DNA of 64,000 bases from Gordonia sp. KTR9. Lineage in GTDB: Bacteria; Actinomycetota; Actinomycetes; Mycobacteriales; Mycobacteriaceae. The notes under the pieces are model-generated. The model had not been told where the DNA came from and made no database searches. It saw nothing but the letters and a program-made list of their open reading frames with translations. A program made the translations under genes and the position numbers. The stretch spans positions 4,402,001 through 4,466,000 of the forward strand of contig NC_018581.1 of NCBI RefSeq assembly GCF_000143885.2, written 5' to 3'. This document shows positions 53,814 through 62,351 of the stretch, in pieces. The stretch's first letter is position 1. Every line of letters begins with the position of its first letter.

Positions 53814-54618
53814 TGAACTCCTCGTCGAAGGAATCCGGACCGTCGAGAGCGCCGTCGAAGTCGTCGGCGTCCGCCTGCTCGGCACCGACCGGGCCAGGAC
53901 CCGCCGGCTCGTCGTCGGACAGATCGGTGTCGGCTGCCGCCGCCCGGCCCCGCGTCGGACGCACGGCCTTGTAACCCACGTTGCGCACTGTGCCGATCAG
54001 CGATTCGTGCTCGCTGCCGAGCTTGGCGCGGAGTCGACGGACGTGCACGTCGACGGTGCGGGTGCCGCCGAAGAAGTCGTACCCCCACACCTCCTGCAGC
54101 AGCTGCGCCCTGGTGAACACGCGACCCGCGTTCTGCGCCAGATACTTCAGGAGTTCGAACTCCTTGTAGGTCAGGTCGAGCGGACGTCCGCGCAGCCGCG
54201 CGGTGTAGGTCCCCTCGTCGATCACGAGTTCACCCAGGGTGACCTTGCCCGAGGACTCCTCGGCCGCGACCCCGCGGGTGCGCACCACGAGCAGGCGCAG
54301 CCGGGCGTCGAGCTCCGCGGGACCGGTCCCCGGCAGCAGGAATTCGTCGATACCCCAGTCCGCGTTGACCGCGACCAGCCCACCCTCGGTCAGCACCGCC
54401 GCAACCGGCACCGAGGAGCCGGTACTGCCCAACAGCCGGCACAGTCCACGAGCTGCGGCCAGATCGGCGCGCGCGTCGACCAGCGCCACATCGGCGTTCC
54501 CCGCCTCCATGAGTGACGACACCTCGGTCGGAGCGGTCCTCACCGTATGCGCGAGGAGCGACAACGACGGCAAGACCGACTCCGGATTGGGGTCGGCCGT
54601 CAACAACAAGAGATCCAC
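53794..54618 (-). CDS. GlnR-family winged-helix response regulator
   Basis: A 274-residue OmpR/PhoB-type regulator, orthologous in position and sequence style to Rv0818. The receiver ([14 protein letters not shown] start, [20 protein letters not shown]) is atypical and probably not phosphorylated by a paired kinase. The DNA-binding domain is well preserved: [20 protein letters not shown], then [12 protein letters not shown] and [14 protein letters not shown]. The C-terminus is an acidic Asp/Gly-rich tail. The GTG at 54618 has GGAG six bases upstream; longer upstream frames are not supported. GlnR relatives control nitrogen or general metabolism, but its targets here are unknown. Confidence 0.88.
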   Translation of the reverse strand: MDLLLLTADPNPESVLPSLSLLAHTVRTAPTEVSSLMEAGNADVALVDARADLAAARGLCRLLGSTGSSVPVAAVLTEGGLVAVNADWGIDEFLLPGTGPAELDARLRLLVVRTRGVAAEESSGKVTLGELVIDEGTYTARLRGRPLDLTYKEFELLKYLAQNAGRVFTRAQLLQEVWGYDFFGGTRTVDVHVRRLRAKLGSEHESLIGTVRNVGYKAVRPTRGRAAAADTDLSDDEPAGPGPVGAEQADADDFDGALDGPDSFDEEFSASAGN

Positions 54619-54830
54619 CAAGCACTCCGATCTCGTTCGTCCCCGTCCCGGACCATCCAGATCGCTCACCACGACGTGAACGCCACCCCCACATGCGCTC
54701 GGCGATTGTTTACGCCGCCTTACCAACGTGTGCGGGATAGGTGACAGAATAGCGCCACCGGGGCGGTTCGCTGTTAACAAGGCGACCTCGACCGCAGGAT
54801 GACGACGACGGGGAGGGTGATCGGCCGAGT

Positions 54831-55688
54831 ATGCCGCGCATCCGGAAAGTGCTCGTCATCGGCATCGTCGCCGCCCTTGCCGCAGTGGGGGTCGCCGTCG
54901 GCGTCGACGTCGGGGCCGCCGTCCGCGGGGAATACCAGCTCTCCCGCGCGATCGCCGAATCCCCCCGCGTGACTTTCGATCCCGAGGTCACCATCGCCGG
55001 TTTCCCGTTCACCTCCCAGTCATCCGCCGGTCACTTCGCGGGTGCCACCATCGCCGCGCGGGGCGTCGAACTACCGGGATGCGAGCCGGTTCGCGGTGTC
55101 TGCCGGGGTGAGCTGGGTGCCTCGCTCGGCCCGTTCGACGTCGCCGACGGCAGCGGATTCTCCCCGAGTGATGTTCTCCACACCCGCTCGATCTCGGCAT
55201 ACACCCGCCTCGACGCCGTCACCCTCGCCCGGTACCTGCGCATCGTCGACCTGACCGTCAGCACCCCGGGGCCGGACGGCAAGGCCGGTGCGGGTGGCCC
55301 CCAGGACGGCACCGTCAGTCGCCAGAGCGGCGTGGTGTTCACCGGTACGGTCGCGCTGCCGCCGCGCGACGGCCTCGATCCCGCCGACCCGCCGTCGGCG
55401 TCGGCCTACGACGGGCCGAAGATCCGAGTCAGCGTCTCCGTCGACCTCACCGTCGTCGACGGCGCACTGGACATCCGGGCCACCGGCTTCTACACCGGGC
55501 CCGAACGCCACCTCGACGCCGAGGTCCCGCCCGAGATGCGCACCGCGGTACTCGACCGGTTCAGCATGACTCTCCCCCGCCTGCCGATGGCCTGGGATGT
55601 CACGGCCGAGCGCGCGGAGAGCTTCGGCGGGGACGTCCAACTGGTCGGCGATTCGGGTCCGGCCGCGGTCCGTCCCGACCGCTTCTGA
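54831..55688 (+). CDS. LmeA-family (DUF2993) exported lipid-binding protein
   Basis: A 285-residue protein with an N-terminal signal/anchor ([20 protein letters not shown]) and a DUF2993 domain. DUF2993 includes mycobacterial LmeA, which binds phospholipid and promotes lipomannan/mannan elongation; this one matches the Rv0817c position in the conserved block. Family stretches are [15 protein letters not shown] near the N-terminus and [15 protein letters not shown] near the C-terminus. A specific role is inferred from family only. Confidence 0.8.
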   Translation: MPRIRKVLVIGIVAALAAVGVAVGVDVGAAVRGEYQLSRAIAESPRVTFDPEVTIAGFPFTSQSSAGHFAGATIAARGVELPGCEPVRGVCRGELGASLGPFDVADGSGFSPSDVLHTRSISAYTRLDAVTLARYLRIVDLTVSTPGPDGKAGAGGPQDGTVSRQSGVVFTGTVALPPRDGLDPADPPSASAYDGPKIRVSVSVDLTVVDGALDIRATGFYTGPERHLDAEVPPEMRTAVLDRFSMTLPRLPMAWDVTAERAESFGGDVQLVGDSGPAAVRPDRF

Positions 55689-55798
55689 CGCGACCGTCCG
55701 AGGAGACTCTGAGCAGTTCAGACGGGTTTCTGGCGGTGTCGGCGCCAAAGCACCCCGGCCGTTGGGTGCGAGATCGGCTCTGTTGTACCCTCGTGGGC

Positions 55799-55888
55799 AT
55801 GCAGCAGCGCCGTGAGTACTTGCTCACACGACGCCGGGCGATCGACTTCTGTCGTGTCGCCGACTGTTGTTGTCGCACTCGCCGTTGA
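55799..55888 (+). CDS. Leaderless polycysteine short ORF, predicted cysteine-responsive attenuator
   Basis: A 29-codon frame beginning MQQRREYLL and ending DFCRVADCCCRTRR, with three consecutive Cys codons (codons 23-25). A TACCCT -10 at 55786-55791 lies seven bases before the ATG, so it is leaderless. It precedes the sulfurtransferase/DUF1416 genes. In mycobacteria, leaderless polycysteine short ORFs at the equivalent operon are known to attenuate downstream expression according to Cys-tRNA supply. Position, start type, Arg-rich context and the Cys run all match. A hairpin begins at its stop codon. The peptide itself probably has no function. Confidence 0.85.
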   Translation: MQQRREYLLTRRRAIDFCRVADCCCRTRR

Positions 55889-56036
55889 CGGTGTGACCAT
55901 CCGTGCTGCGTGAGCAGCCGGTCGCCCACACCGTCGATGAGGACGGGGGCGTCTCCACCGAGGTCTGAATCCTCGATTCCATGCGCCGCCACCCGCGCTC
56001 ATCATCTCCGCCGAGAACGCGGGAATCCGTCCCGCG
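55887..56036 (+). promoter_or_regulatory. Attenuator-like RNA structures after the polycysteine ORF
   Basis: GACGGTGTG (55887-55895, overlapping the stop codon) pairs with CACACCGTC (55927-55935), enclosing GCTGC/GCAGC (55905-55918). A second hairpin, CGCGGGA/TCCCGCG, lies at 56018-56036, about 68 bases before the sulfurtransferase ATG. A ribosome stalled at the Cys codons, about 10 bases upstream of the first arm, would prevent its formation, which is the geometry expected of an attenuator. Confidence 0.6.
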
Positions 56037-56103
56037 CCTCACCGTTCTCCATCATCTCCATCTGATCGACGACCATCACAGATCCACTGGAAAGGACACC
56101 GCC

Positions 56104-56943
56104 ATGGCACGTTCCGACGTCCTGGTCAGCACCGAATGGGCTGAGCAGAACCTCAATGCCGACAAGACCGTCTTCGTCGAGGTCGACGAGGACACCTCGG
56201 CCTACGACGGCGGCCACATCGCCGGCGCCGTCAAGCTCGACTGGAAGACCGACCTGCAGGATCCGGTCCGCCGCGACTTCGTCGACGCCGAGCAGTTCGG
56301 CGCCCTGCTCTCCGAGCGCGGCATCGCCAACGACGACACCGTGATCCTCTACGGCGGCAACAACAACTGGTTCGCCGCCTACGCCTACTGGTACTTCAAG
56401 CTGTACGGCCACAACGAGGTCAAGCTGCTCGACGGCGGCCGCAAGAAGTGGGAACTCGACGGTCGCCCGCTGTCCAGCGATGCCGTCAGCCGCCCCGCCA
56501 CGACCTACAAGGCAGGCGAGCCGGACCTCAGCATCCGCGCCTTCCGCGACGAGGTCGTCGACGCCATCAACGTCAAGAACCTCGTCGACGTGCGCAGCCC
56601 TGACGAGTTCTCGGGCAAGATCCTCGCGCCGGCTCACCTCCCGCAGGAGCAGAGCCAGCGTCCCGGCCACATCCCCAGCGCCATCAACGTGCCGTGGAGC
56701 AAGGCCGCCAACGAGGACGGCACCTTCAAGTCCGACGAGGAGCTCAAGGAGCTCTACGGCGAGGCCGGCCTCGACGGCTCGAAGGACACCATCGCCTACT
56801 GCCGTATCGGCGAGCGCTCGAGCCACACCTGGTTCGTCCTGAAGGAACTGCTCGGCCACCAGAACGTCAAGAACTACGACGGCAGCTGGACCGAATACGG
56901 CTCGCTGATCGGCGTCCCGATCGAACTCGGAGAAGGAAAGTAA
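56104..56943 (+). CDS. Thiosulfate sulfurtransferase (rhodanese, CysA2/SseA type)
   Basis: Transfers the outer sulfur of thiosulfate to a thiophilic acceptor. The 279-residue protein has two rhodanese domains: the N-terminal inactive one (YDGGHIAGAVKLDW, VILYGGNNNWFAAYAYWY) and the C-terminal active one with GHIPSAINVPW and the catalytic cysteine in IAYCRIGERSSHTW. GGAAAGGA precedes the ATG. It corresponds to Rv0815c (cysA2) and is coupled to the DUF1416 gene five bases downstream. Expression is probably governed by the polycysteine leader ORF. Confidence 0.94.
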   Translation: MARSDVLVSTEWAEQNLNADKTVFVEVDEDTSAYDGGHIAGAVKLDWKTDLQDPVRRDFVDAEQFGALLSERGIANDDTVILYGGNNNWFAAYAYWYFKLYGHNEVKLLDGGRKKWELDGRPLSSDAVSRPATTYKAGEPDLSIRAFRDEVVDAINVKNLVDVRSPDEFSGKILAPAHLPQEQSQRPGHIPSAINVPWSKAANEDGTFKSDEELKELYGEAGLDGSKDTIAYCRIGERSSHTWFVLKELLGHQNVKNYDGSWTEYGSLIGVPIELGEGK

Positions 56944-56948
56944 GAGAT

Positions 56949-57254
56949 ATGTGTGCTGCACCCAAGCAGGGACAGAAGCTGCCCGCGGGCGTCGACGTCG
57001 AGAAGGAGGTCGTCCTGACCGGACAGGTCACCGACGGCTCGGGCTCGCCCGTCGCCGGCGCCTTCGTCCGTCTGCTCGACTCGACCGGTGAATTCACCGC
57101 CGAGGTCGTTGCCTCGCCCACCGGTGACTTCCGCTTCTTCGCCGCCCCCGGCACCTGGACGCTTCGCGCCCTGTCCGCTGTGGGCAACGGCGACGTGACG
57201 ATCAGTCCCGAGGGCCCCGGCATCCACGAGAAGGACATCACCGTCTCGAAGTGA
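56949..57254 (+). CDS. DUF1416 protein (SseC-like)
   Basis: A 101-residue protein of the actinobacterial DUF1416 family, equivalent to Rv0814c (sseC2). The fold is a beta-sandwich carboxypeptidase-regulatory-like domain: VLTGQVTDGSGSPVAGAFVR, then GDFRFFAAPGTWTLRAL. The N-terminus has Met-Cys-Ala, placing a cysteine at position 2. It always accompanies the sulfurtransferase, so a role in sulfur handling, possibly thiosulfate formation or sulfur carriage, is likely but unproven. An 18-bp-stem terminator follows. Confidence 0.9.
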   Translation: MCAAPKQGQKLPAGVDVEKEVVLTGQVTDGSGSPVAGAFVRLLDSTGEFTAEVVASPTGDFRFFAAPGTWTLRALSAVGNGDVTISPEGPGIHEKDITVSK

Positions 57255-57268
57255 CGCCGATGTCGACC

Positions 57269-57308
57269 AGACAGCCCGGTCACCGCATCCGCGGTGACCG
57301 GGCTGTCT
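57269..57308 (+). terminator. Strong 18-bp hairpin terminator after the sulfurtransferase operon
   Basis: AGACAGCCCGGTCACCGC pairs perfectly with 57291-57308 around an ATCC loop, 15 bases after the DUF1416 stop. There is only a short TCTCGTT after it. It separates this operon from the leaderless small gene at 57361. Confidence 0.8.
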
Positions 57309-57360
57309 CGTTGCGACCCTGCGGAGGCCCACCCGCCGGCCCGGGGTTAGAATTTCTCTC

Positions 57361-57459
57361 GTGGTCCTCTTCTTCGAAATCCTGCTGATCCTGGCCGCTG
57401 TGCTGATCACCTGGTTCGGTGTCTACACGCTGTACCGCCTGGTGACCGACGAGTCGTGA
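57361..57459 (+). CDS. 32-residue leaderless membrane peptide
   Basis: A GTG at 57361 opens a 32-codon frame that is almost all one membrane helix ([20 protein letters not shown]) followed by [16 protein letters not shown] at 57348-57353 is a near-consensus -10 seven bases before the GTG, so it is leaderless. Its TGA overlaps the GTG of the nitrobindin-like gene (GTGA), which implies real translation and coupling. I do not recognise a family. Confidence 0.65.
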   Translation: MVLFFEILLILAAVLITWFGVYTLYRLVTDES

Positions 57460-58163
57460 CGTCCGCACCCGGAGGTCCGGCCGCGGACAATCCAGGTCAT
57501 CCGGAGCCCTCCGATGACGGGTTCGTCGCCGACGCCGAACTCCGCCGGTCCGGCGACGAGGCGATCAGTCAGGCCGAAGCCCGTGCGGCGGAGTCCGGCA
57601 GCCGGGAACGCAACATCCCCACCTGGGATGATCTGCCGCTCCCCGCCGACACCGCCAACCTCCGCTTGGGTGCCGATCTCCACCCCGGCCTCCTCGCCCT
57701 GCTCCCTCTCGTGGGTGTGTGGCGCGGAGAGGGTGAAGGGCATGATCCCGAGACGGACACCGATTACCACTTCGCACAGCAGATCGTCGTCTCGCACGAC
57801 GGTCAGAACTTCCTCGCCTGGGAGTCCCGCTCGTGGGTGATCGACGAGGACGCCTCCTATCAACAGCCCGATCTCCGCGAATCCGGATTCTGGCGGATCG
57901 GTGAGGACGACTCCATCGAGTTGCTCCTCGCGCACGCCGAGGGATCGATCGAGCTCTTCTATGGCACCCCGCTGAACCAGACCACCTGGGAACTCGCCAC
58001 CGACGTCGTCATCAAGGCCGAATCCGGCCGACGCACCGGCGGCGCCAAACGCCTGTACGGCCTCGTCGCCGATGGCGACCTCGCCTACGTCGAGGAACGC
58101 GTCGACGCCGACGGGGACCTCACCCCGCGACTGTCCGCCAAGCTGCGCCGCCACGTCGGCTGA
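57456..58163 (+). CDS. FABP-like / nitrobindin-family beta-barrel protein
   Basis: A 235-residue protein orthologous in position to Rv0813c. After about 75 disordered residues the ten-stranded barrel starts with [13 protein letters not shown], the nitrobindin GxWxGxG motif; [20 protein letters not shown] and the C-terminal [10 protein letters not shown] are also typical. Nitrobindins bind heme and isomerise peroxynitrite, whereas Rv0813c has been described as fatty-acid-binding-protein-like; whether this one binds heme cannot be decided by eye. Translationally coupled to the 32-residue membrane peptide. Its 3' end overlaps the convergent gene by 44 bases. Confidence 0.88.
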   Translation: MTSAPGGPAADNPGHPEPSDDGFVADAELRRSGDEAISQAEARAAESGSRERNIPTWDDLPLPADTANLRLGADLHPGLLALLPLVGVWRGEGEGHDPETDTDYHFAQQIVVSHDGQNFLAWESRSWVIDEDASYQQPDLRESGFWRIGEDDSIELLLAHAEGSIELFYGTPLNQTTWELATDVVIKAESGRRTGGAKRLYGLVADGDLAYVEERVDADGDLTPRLSAKLRRHVG

Positions 58164-59085
58164 TCGGGCCGGAACCCCCGCGTCGCCGATCCGAGAACGC
58201 CATGTACAGATTCCGCTTCGGGAGCGCGCTGTACACCGGCGCCCCGAGCATGACGACGACCGACCCGTAGGCGGTGGCCTCGCCCGGACGTCCCGCCCAG
58301 CCGGGATGCACCGTCCCCGACGGCGACATGTACGGTCCGTGCCCGGCCGTACCACCGACACGCCGCCCGACGACCGAGAACACCTCGGCCCGCGCGGCAC
58401 GTGGGGACAGTTCGAAGCAGACGCGTTCTCCCGGTGGACACTCGACGAAGGTGATGTCGGTCCCGGATCGATGCACCACGCCGATCCAGTCACGGCCTGA
58501 GTTGCGCACGACGAACGTCGAGCCGCCCGTGCGGTACTGATACGAGATGCCCGCCGCAGCGGCGTCGAGGATCTGTCTGCCGGAGACACCGCCGTTCCAC
58601 TCCGCGCTCCACGGGGTGAGATACCGGGCATCGAGAAACTCGCGCCGAGTGGGAATCGGCAGCGTCACCGGCATCACCCGTCCGGACCGCACCCACACCG
58701 CGCCGTACAGAACCGGCCGCCCGCCGGTGGTGCGCGGCGCCTGCACATAGGTGAGTGAATCACATTCCGGCAGAACGATTTCCGAGCCGGGAGTCAACGG
58801 TTCGAGATACGACGTGCCGTCGGCGAGCAGAACCACCGCGGCGGCATCGCGCACGCCGCGGTTGTGGATGGTGATGCGGTCACCGATGTCGTGGGACGTG
58901 CCTTCGGCGTGGAACGACCCCGCGTGGAACAACCCGGCGGCGTGGGGATCGGCGAACTCGAAACGGGGTGGCGACGCCGTCCCGAAGTCCGGATCGCCCG
59001 GGGTCCAATAGCGTTCGCCCACGCCGGGTTCATCCCGGTTGCGGTTCGACTCTCCGACCGCCGCGGCGACAGATGTGGCCACCAT
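58120..59085 (-). CDS. Uncharacterised beta-rich protein with an internal repeat
   Basis: A 321-residue soluble protein that I do not recognise. Two regions look alike: [20 protein letters not shown] followed by [16 protein letters not shown], and [20 protein letters not shown] followed by [16 protein letters not shown]. This suggests a duplicated beta-sandwich-like unit. It has no signal peptide or membrane segment; the C-terminus is Arg/Gly-rich. AAGGAG lies just before the ATG at 59085 and a GTG one codon later. The last 44 bases overlap the nitrobindin-like gene tail to tail, with no space for a terminator. Confidence 0.6.
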   Translation of the reverse strand: MVATSVAAAVGESNRNRDEPGVGERYWTPGDPDFGTASPPRFEFADPHAAGLFHAGSFHAEGTSHDIGDRITIHNRGVRDAAAVVLLADGTSYLEPLTPGSEIVLPECDSLTYVQAPRTTGGRPVLYGAVWVRSGRVMPVTLPIPTRREFLDARYLTPWSAEWNGGVSGRQILDAAAAGISYQYRTGGSTFVVRNSGRDWIGVVHRSGTDITFVECPPGERVCFELSPRAARAEVFSVVGRRVGGTAGHGPYMSPSGTVHPGWAGRPGEATAYGSVVVMLGAPVYSALPKRNLYMAFSDRRRGGSGPISRRGGAAWRTVAG

Positions 59086-59221
59086 CGCTCCTTCTCCCTC
59101 TCGACGCCTCGACGGGCGCCGTGGACTCTGCTGTCTGACCATTCCAGCTGTTCGGTGCCGAAATCTCGCGAGTACTGCGCTACGCGGATCACCACGTCCG
59201 TCGCCGGTGCGCCGGCCTGGC

Positions 59222-61339
59222 CTACCTGCGCCCGGAGCGGGTTCCGACGGAACCGGGACGCAGGTCGAGCCGTCGCAGCAACTGGGCGTTCAGCGCCACC
59301 ACCACCGTCGACGCGGACATCAGGATGGCACCGACGCTCATCGGCAGGACGAAGCCGACCGGTGCCAGGATTCCGGCCGCCAAGGGCACCGAGACGAGGT
59401 TGTATCCCGCTGCCCACCACAGGTTCTGCCGCATCTTCCGGTAGCCGGCGCGCGACAGCTCGATGACCGACAGGACCGATCGCGGATCGGAGGAGGCCAG
59501 GACGACGCCGGCCGAGCCGATCGCCACGTCGGTACCGGCGCCGATGGCGATTCCGACGTCGGCCTGCGCGAGGGCGGGGGCGTCGTTGACCCCGTCGCCG
59601 ACCATGGCGACGCGATGTCCCTCTTGCTGCAGCTCGCCGACGATGGCAGCTTTGTCCTCGGGCCGGACCCCGGCGTACACCCGATCGATGCCCAGTCGAC
59701 CAGCGACGTCGTCGGCGACGGCCTGAGCGTCTCCGGTGATCATCACGACCTGTACACCGAGCGCGTGGAGTTCGTCCACGGCTTCGCGCGACTCCGGCCG
59801 GACCTCGTCGGCGAGCCGGATCGCTCCGGCGACGCGGTCGTCGACGAGCACGTGGAGGATGATCGCACCCTGCTCACGCCACGCCGCCGAGACGGGCAGC
59901 TCGTCGAGGCCCCGTTCGTCGAGCAGGTTGGGACCACCCACCCGGACCTCGTGCCCGTCGACGGACGCGGACACCCCCACCGCGGGTGACGAGGAGAAGT
60001 CCTGGGCGGCGAGCGTGTCGACCCCGTCGGCCCGGGCGGCACGCGTGATCGCCGACGCCAACGGGTGCTCACTGGCCGCCTCCGCGGCAGCCGCGAGGCT
60101 GAGCACCCGACGCCGATCGTGTCCCGGAGCGGGTTCGATCTCGACGACGGTCGGCTCCCCCTTGGTCAGGGTGCCGGTCTTGTCGAACAACACGGCGTCG
60201 ACGTTGCGCATCGACTCGAGTGCGAGCCGGTCCGTGACCAGGACCCCGGCGCGCGCAGCTCGCTCGGTCGCGATCGCGACGACGAGCGGGATCGCCAGTC
60301 CCAGTGCATGCGGGCACGCGATGACCAGCACCGTGATGGCGCGGACGACGGCGTCGTCGGGCGACCCGACTACGGTCCAGACGATCGCGGTGAGCACGGC
60401 GGCACCGAGAGCGAACCAGAACAGCCACCCGGCCGCGGTGTCGGCGAGCCGCTGAGCCCGCGACGAGGAGGCCTGCGCGTCGGCGACGAGGCGTCCGATG
60501 CCGGCCAGGGCGGTGTCGTCGCCGGTCGCGGTCACACTGACCCGCACTCCGGAGTCGGTCGCGACGGTGCCGGCGACGACGAGGTCGCCAAGCCCACGCC
60601 GAACGGGGGCCGACTCCCCGGTGACCATCGACTCGTCCATGTTCGCGGAGCCGTCGACGATGGTGCCGTCGGCGGGTACGGACGCTCCGGGCCGGACGAC
60701 GACCACGTCGCCGACGACCAGGGAGTCGGGCGGCACCGAGACGATGTCGTCCCCCACGATCTTCTCGGCCTCGTCCGGAAGGAGCGCGGCGAGTGAGTCG
60801 AGCGCCGACGTCGTCCGCGCCAGCGAACGCATCTCGATCCAGTGACCGAGCAACATGATCACCACGAGCAGGGCCAGCTCCCACCAGAAGTTCAGCTCAT
60901 GGTCGAACAGGTGCAGCGTCGAACCCCAGGAGGCGACGAACGCGACGGTGATGGCCAGCGAGATCAGGAGCATCATCCCCGGACGACGGGTACGGATCTC
61001 CTCTGCCGCACCGACGAGGAACGGACGTCCGCCCCACAGGTAGACAACGGTGCCGAACAGCGGCGACACCCATCGCACCCACTCCGCGTCGGGCAGCTCG
61101 TAACCGAGGATGCCGGCGAACATGTCATTGAAGGCGACGGTCGGGATCGCCAGGACCAGCATGATCCAGAACAGTCGCCGGAATCGGTCGACGTGCCCGC
61201 TGTGGTCGGCGTGCCCACCGTGGTCGGCATGCCCGTCGTGCTCCCCGTGGTTGCCGCGCCCGGCTGGGGTGTGAGGGCTCGCCGCGTGGCCGGTCGTCGA
61301 CGAGGCCGCTGCGCGTGGATGGTCGTGGTGCGTGTCCAT
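59222..61339 (-). CDS. copB: P1B-3 (CopB-type) copper-exporting P-type ATPase
   Basis: A 705-residue heavy-metal pump. The N-terminus is His-rich (GEHDGHADHGGHADHSGH) in place of CxxC domains. The membrane metal site is CPH (ACPHALGLAIPLV) rather than CPC, and the last helices carry the MSxST signature (LMSASTVVVALNAQ), which together define the P1B-3 group. The phosphorylation motif is DKTGTLTKGE; GEVP-type TGES, the HP motif in ASEHPLASA and GDGVNDAPAL are present. This group exports copper, with Cu(II) or Cu(I) debated. Two CsoR-like operators precede the ATG. No csoR or chaperone gene is in the window. Confidence 0.94.
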   Translation of the reverse strand: MDTHHDHPRAAASSTTGHAASPHTPAGRGNHGEHDGHADHGGHADHSGHVDRFRRLFWIMLVLAIPTVAFNDMFAGILGYELPDAEWVRWVSPLFGTVVYLWGGRPFLVGAAEEIRTRRPGMMLLISLAITVAFVASWGSTLHLFDHELNFWWELALLVVIMLLGHWIEMRSLARTTSALDSLAALLPDEAEKIVGDDIVSVPPDSLVVGDVVVVRPGASVPADGTIVDGSANMDESMVTGESAPVRRGLGDLVVAGTVATDSGVRVSVTATGDDTALAGIGRLVADAQASSSRAQRLADTAAGWLFWFALGAAVLTAIVWTVVGSPDDAVVRAITVLVIACPHALGLAIPLVVAIATERAARAGVLVTDRLALESMRNVDAVLFDKTGTLTKGEPTVVEIEPAPGHDRRRVLSLAAAAEAASEHPLASAITRAARADGVDTLAAQDFSSSPAVGVSASVDGHEVRVGGPNLLDERGLDELPVSAAWREQGAIILHVLVDDRVAGAIRLADEVRPESREAVDELHALGVQVVMITGDAQAVADDVAGRLGIDRVYAGVRPEDKAAIVGELQQEGHRVAMVGDGVNDAPALAQADVGIAIGAGTDVAIGSAGVVLASSDPRSVLSVIELSRAGYRKMRQNLWWAAGYNLVSVPLAAGILAPVGFVLPMSVGAILMSASTVVVALNAQLLRRLDLRPGSVGTRSGRR

Positions 61340-61350
61340 ACGGGTGAGGA

Positions 61351-61401
61351 TATACCCCCCAGGGGTACCTGCGCCAGGTCTACTTCTACCCCGTACGGGT
61401 A
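61351..61401 (-). promoter_or_regulatory. Two CsoR-like copper-responsive operators
   Basis: TATACCCCCCAGGGGTA (61351-61367) and TACCCCGTACGGGTA (61387-61401) are G/C-run inverted repeats of the CsoR operator type, with TACCCC and GGGTA halves. They are 12 and 48 bases upstream of the copper ATPase start, so a CsoR repressor would block its promoter until copper binds. Confidence 0.65.
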
Positions 61402-61428
61402 TTCACCGAACGCGGCCGGACATGGAAC

Positions 61429-61488
61429 GGCCCCCGCATCGCCCACGAGGGGCCTGCGCCGACCGGACCGGGTCGGGATGCGGGGGCC
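61429..61488. terminator. Long-loop hairpin between the mce operon and the copper ATPase promoter
   Basis: GGCCCCCGCATC (61429-61440) and its exact complement (61477-61488) form a 12-bp stem around a 36-nt loop. Both neighbouring genes read leftward, so it could end the mce transcript. The rest of 61489-61682 shows no gene. Confidence 0.5.
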
Positions 61489-61682
61489 GGGTGACCACCT
61501 GGTATTCGCTTGCGCCGACCGACGGATGGATCCCGTCTCGGTGCGACACGAATGCCACACGGTCAACTGCTAGCGGATGGTCACCTCACATGTCCGATGA
61601 GAAATCACTATCAGACCACCTCCTTCCTTGTGTACCCGCGAAAGTACGCCCGATTGCGGCGCGCCGCAACGGATTAACGCGG

Positions 61683-62351
61683 TCAGGGGGTGGGCACCGG
61701 CGCTCCGGCGGGGCCGGGGGCCACCGATGGCGTCCCCGACGGCGTCGCTGTGGGCGCGGAACTCGGGGCGGGTACCGGCTTCGCGTCGGGGGGCAGCGAC
61801 TCGACGACCTCGATCTTCGATCGGAACGTGTCGTCGGTGATGACCTCGATGGCGTTGATGAGCCAGCGGTCGCCCTCGCGCTTCATGTCGAAGGTCAGCC
61901 GCGACGGATTGATGCTGACGAGTTCCTTGTTGCCGCGGGTCACCGACTGGTTCATGAAGATCAAGACCTGCGAGGTGTCGGCCGTGTTGGTCACCACGCC
62001 CGCGTCCTGGATCGTCACCTCGGACACCACCGACTGCTTGCGCACCTCGGCGGCGAGGTTGTTGTCGGTGATCAGTTTCGTGTACTCCGGCTTGGCCGGC
62101 CCGGTGAGCACACTCATCGACTGATCGATGTGCTCGGTGACGTTCTCGGCGTTGTAGCCGAACATCGTCGTCGCATACTCACGAGCCGCCGCGAGTGACG
62201 ATGCACGCGCATCCTCGACGGTGCGGCCCTGGGTGAAGCGGAACCCGAGGAACGCTGTCGCCACGACCGCGGCGACCAGCACGACACCGAGCGCGATCAA
62301 CCCGAGACGCCCCTTCCCCACCGTGAATCGGGACCTCGACTTCGACGCCAT
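61683..62351 (-). CDS. Mce-associated membrane protein (distal)
   Basis: A 222-residue protein with one N-terminal membrane helix (LGLIALGVVLVAAVVATAFL) and an exported domain of the Mce-associated (Mas) type, related in fold to NTF2/VirB8 domains: EYATTMFGYNAENVTEHI, then INPSRLTFDMKREGDRWLIN. The C-terminal 35 residues are a Pro/Ala tail. The ATG overlaps the stop of the preceding gene (TGATG). These proteins are thought to stabilise Mce lipid importers. Last gene of the operon. Confidence 0.88.
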   Translation of the reverse strand: MASKSRSRFTVGKGRLGLIALGVVLVAAVVATAFLGFRFTQGRTVEDARASSLAAAREYATTMFGYNAENVTEHIDQSMSVLTGPAKPEYTKLITDNNLAAEVRKQSVVSEVTIQDAGVVTNTADTSQVLIFMNQSVTRGNKELVSINPSRLTFDMKREGDRWLINAIEVITDDTFRSKIEVVESLPPDAKPVPAPSSAPTATPSGTPSVAPGPAGAPVPTP

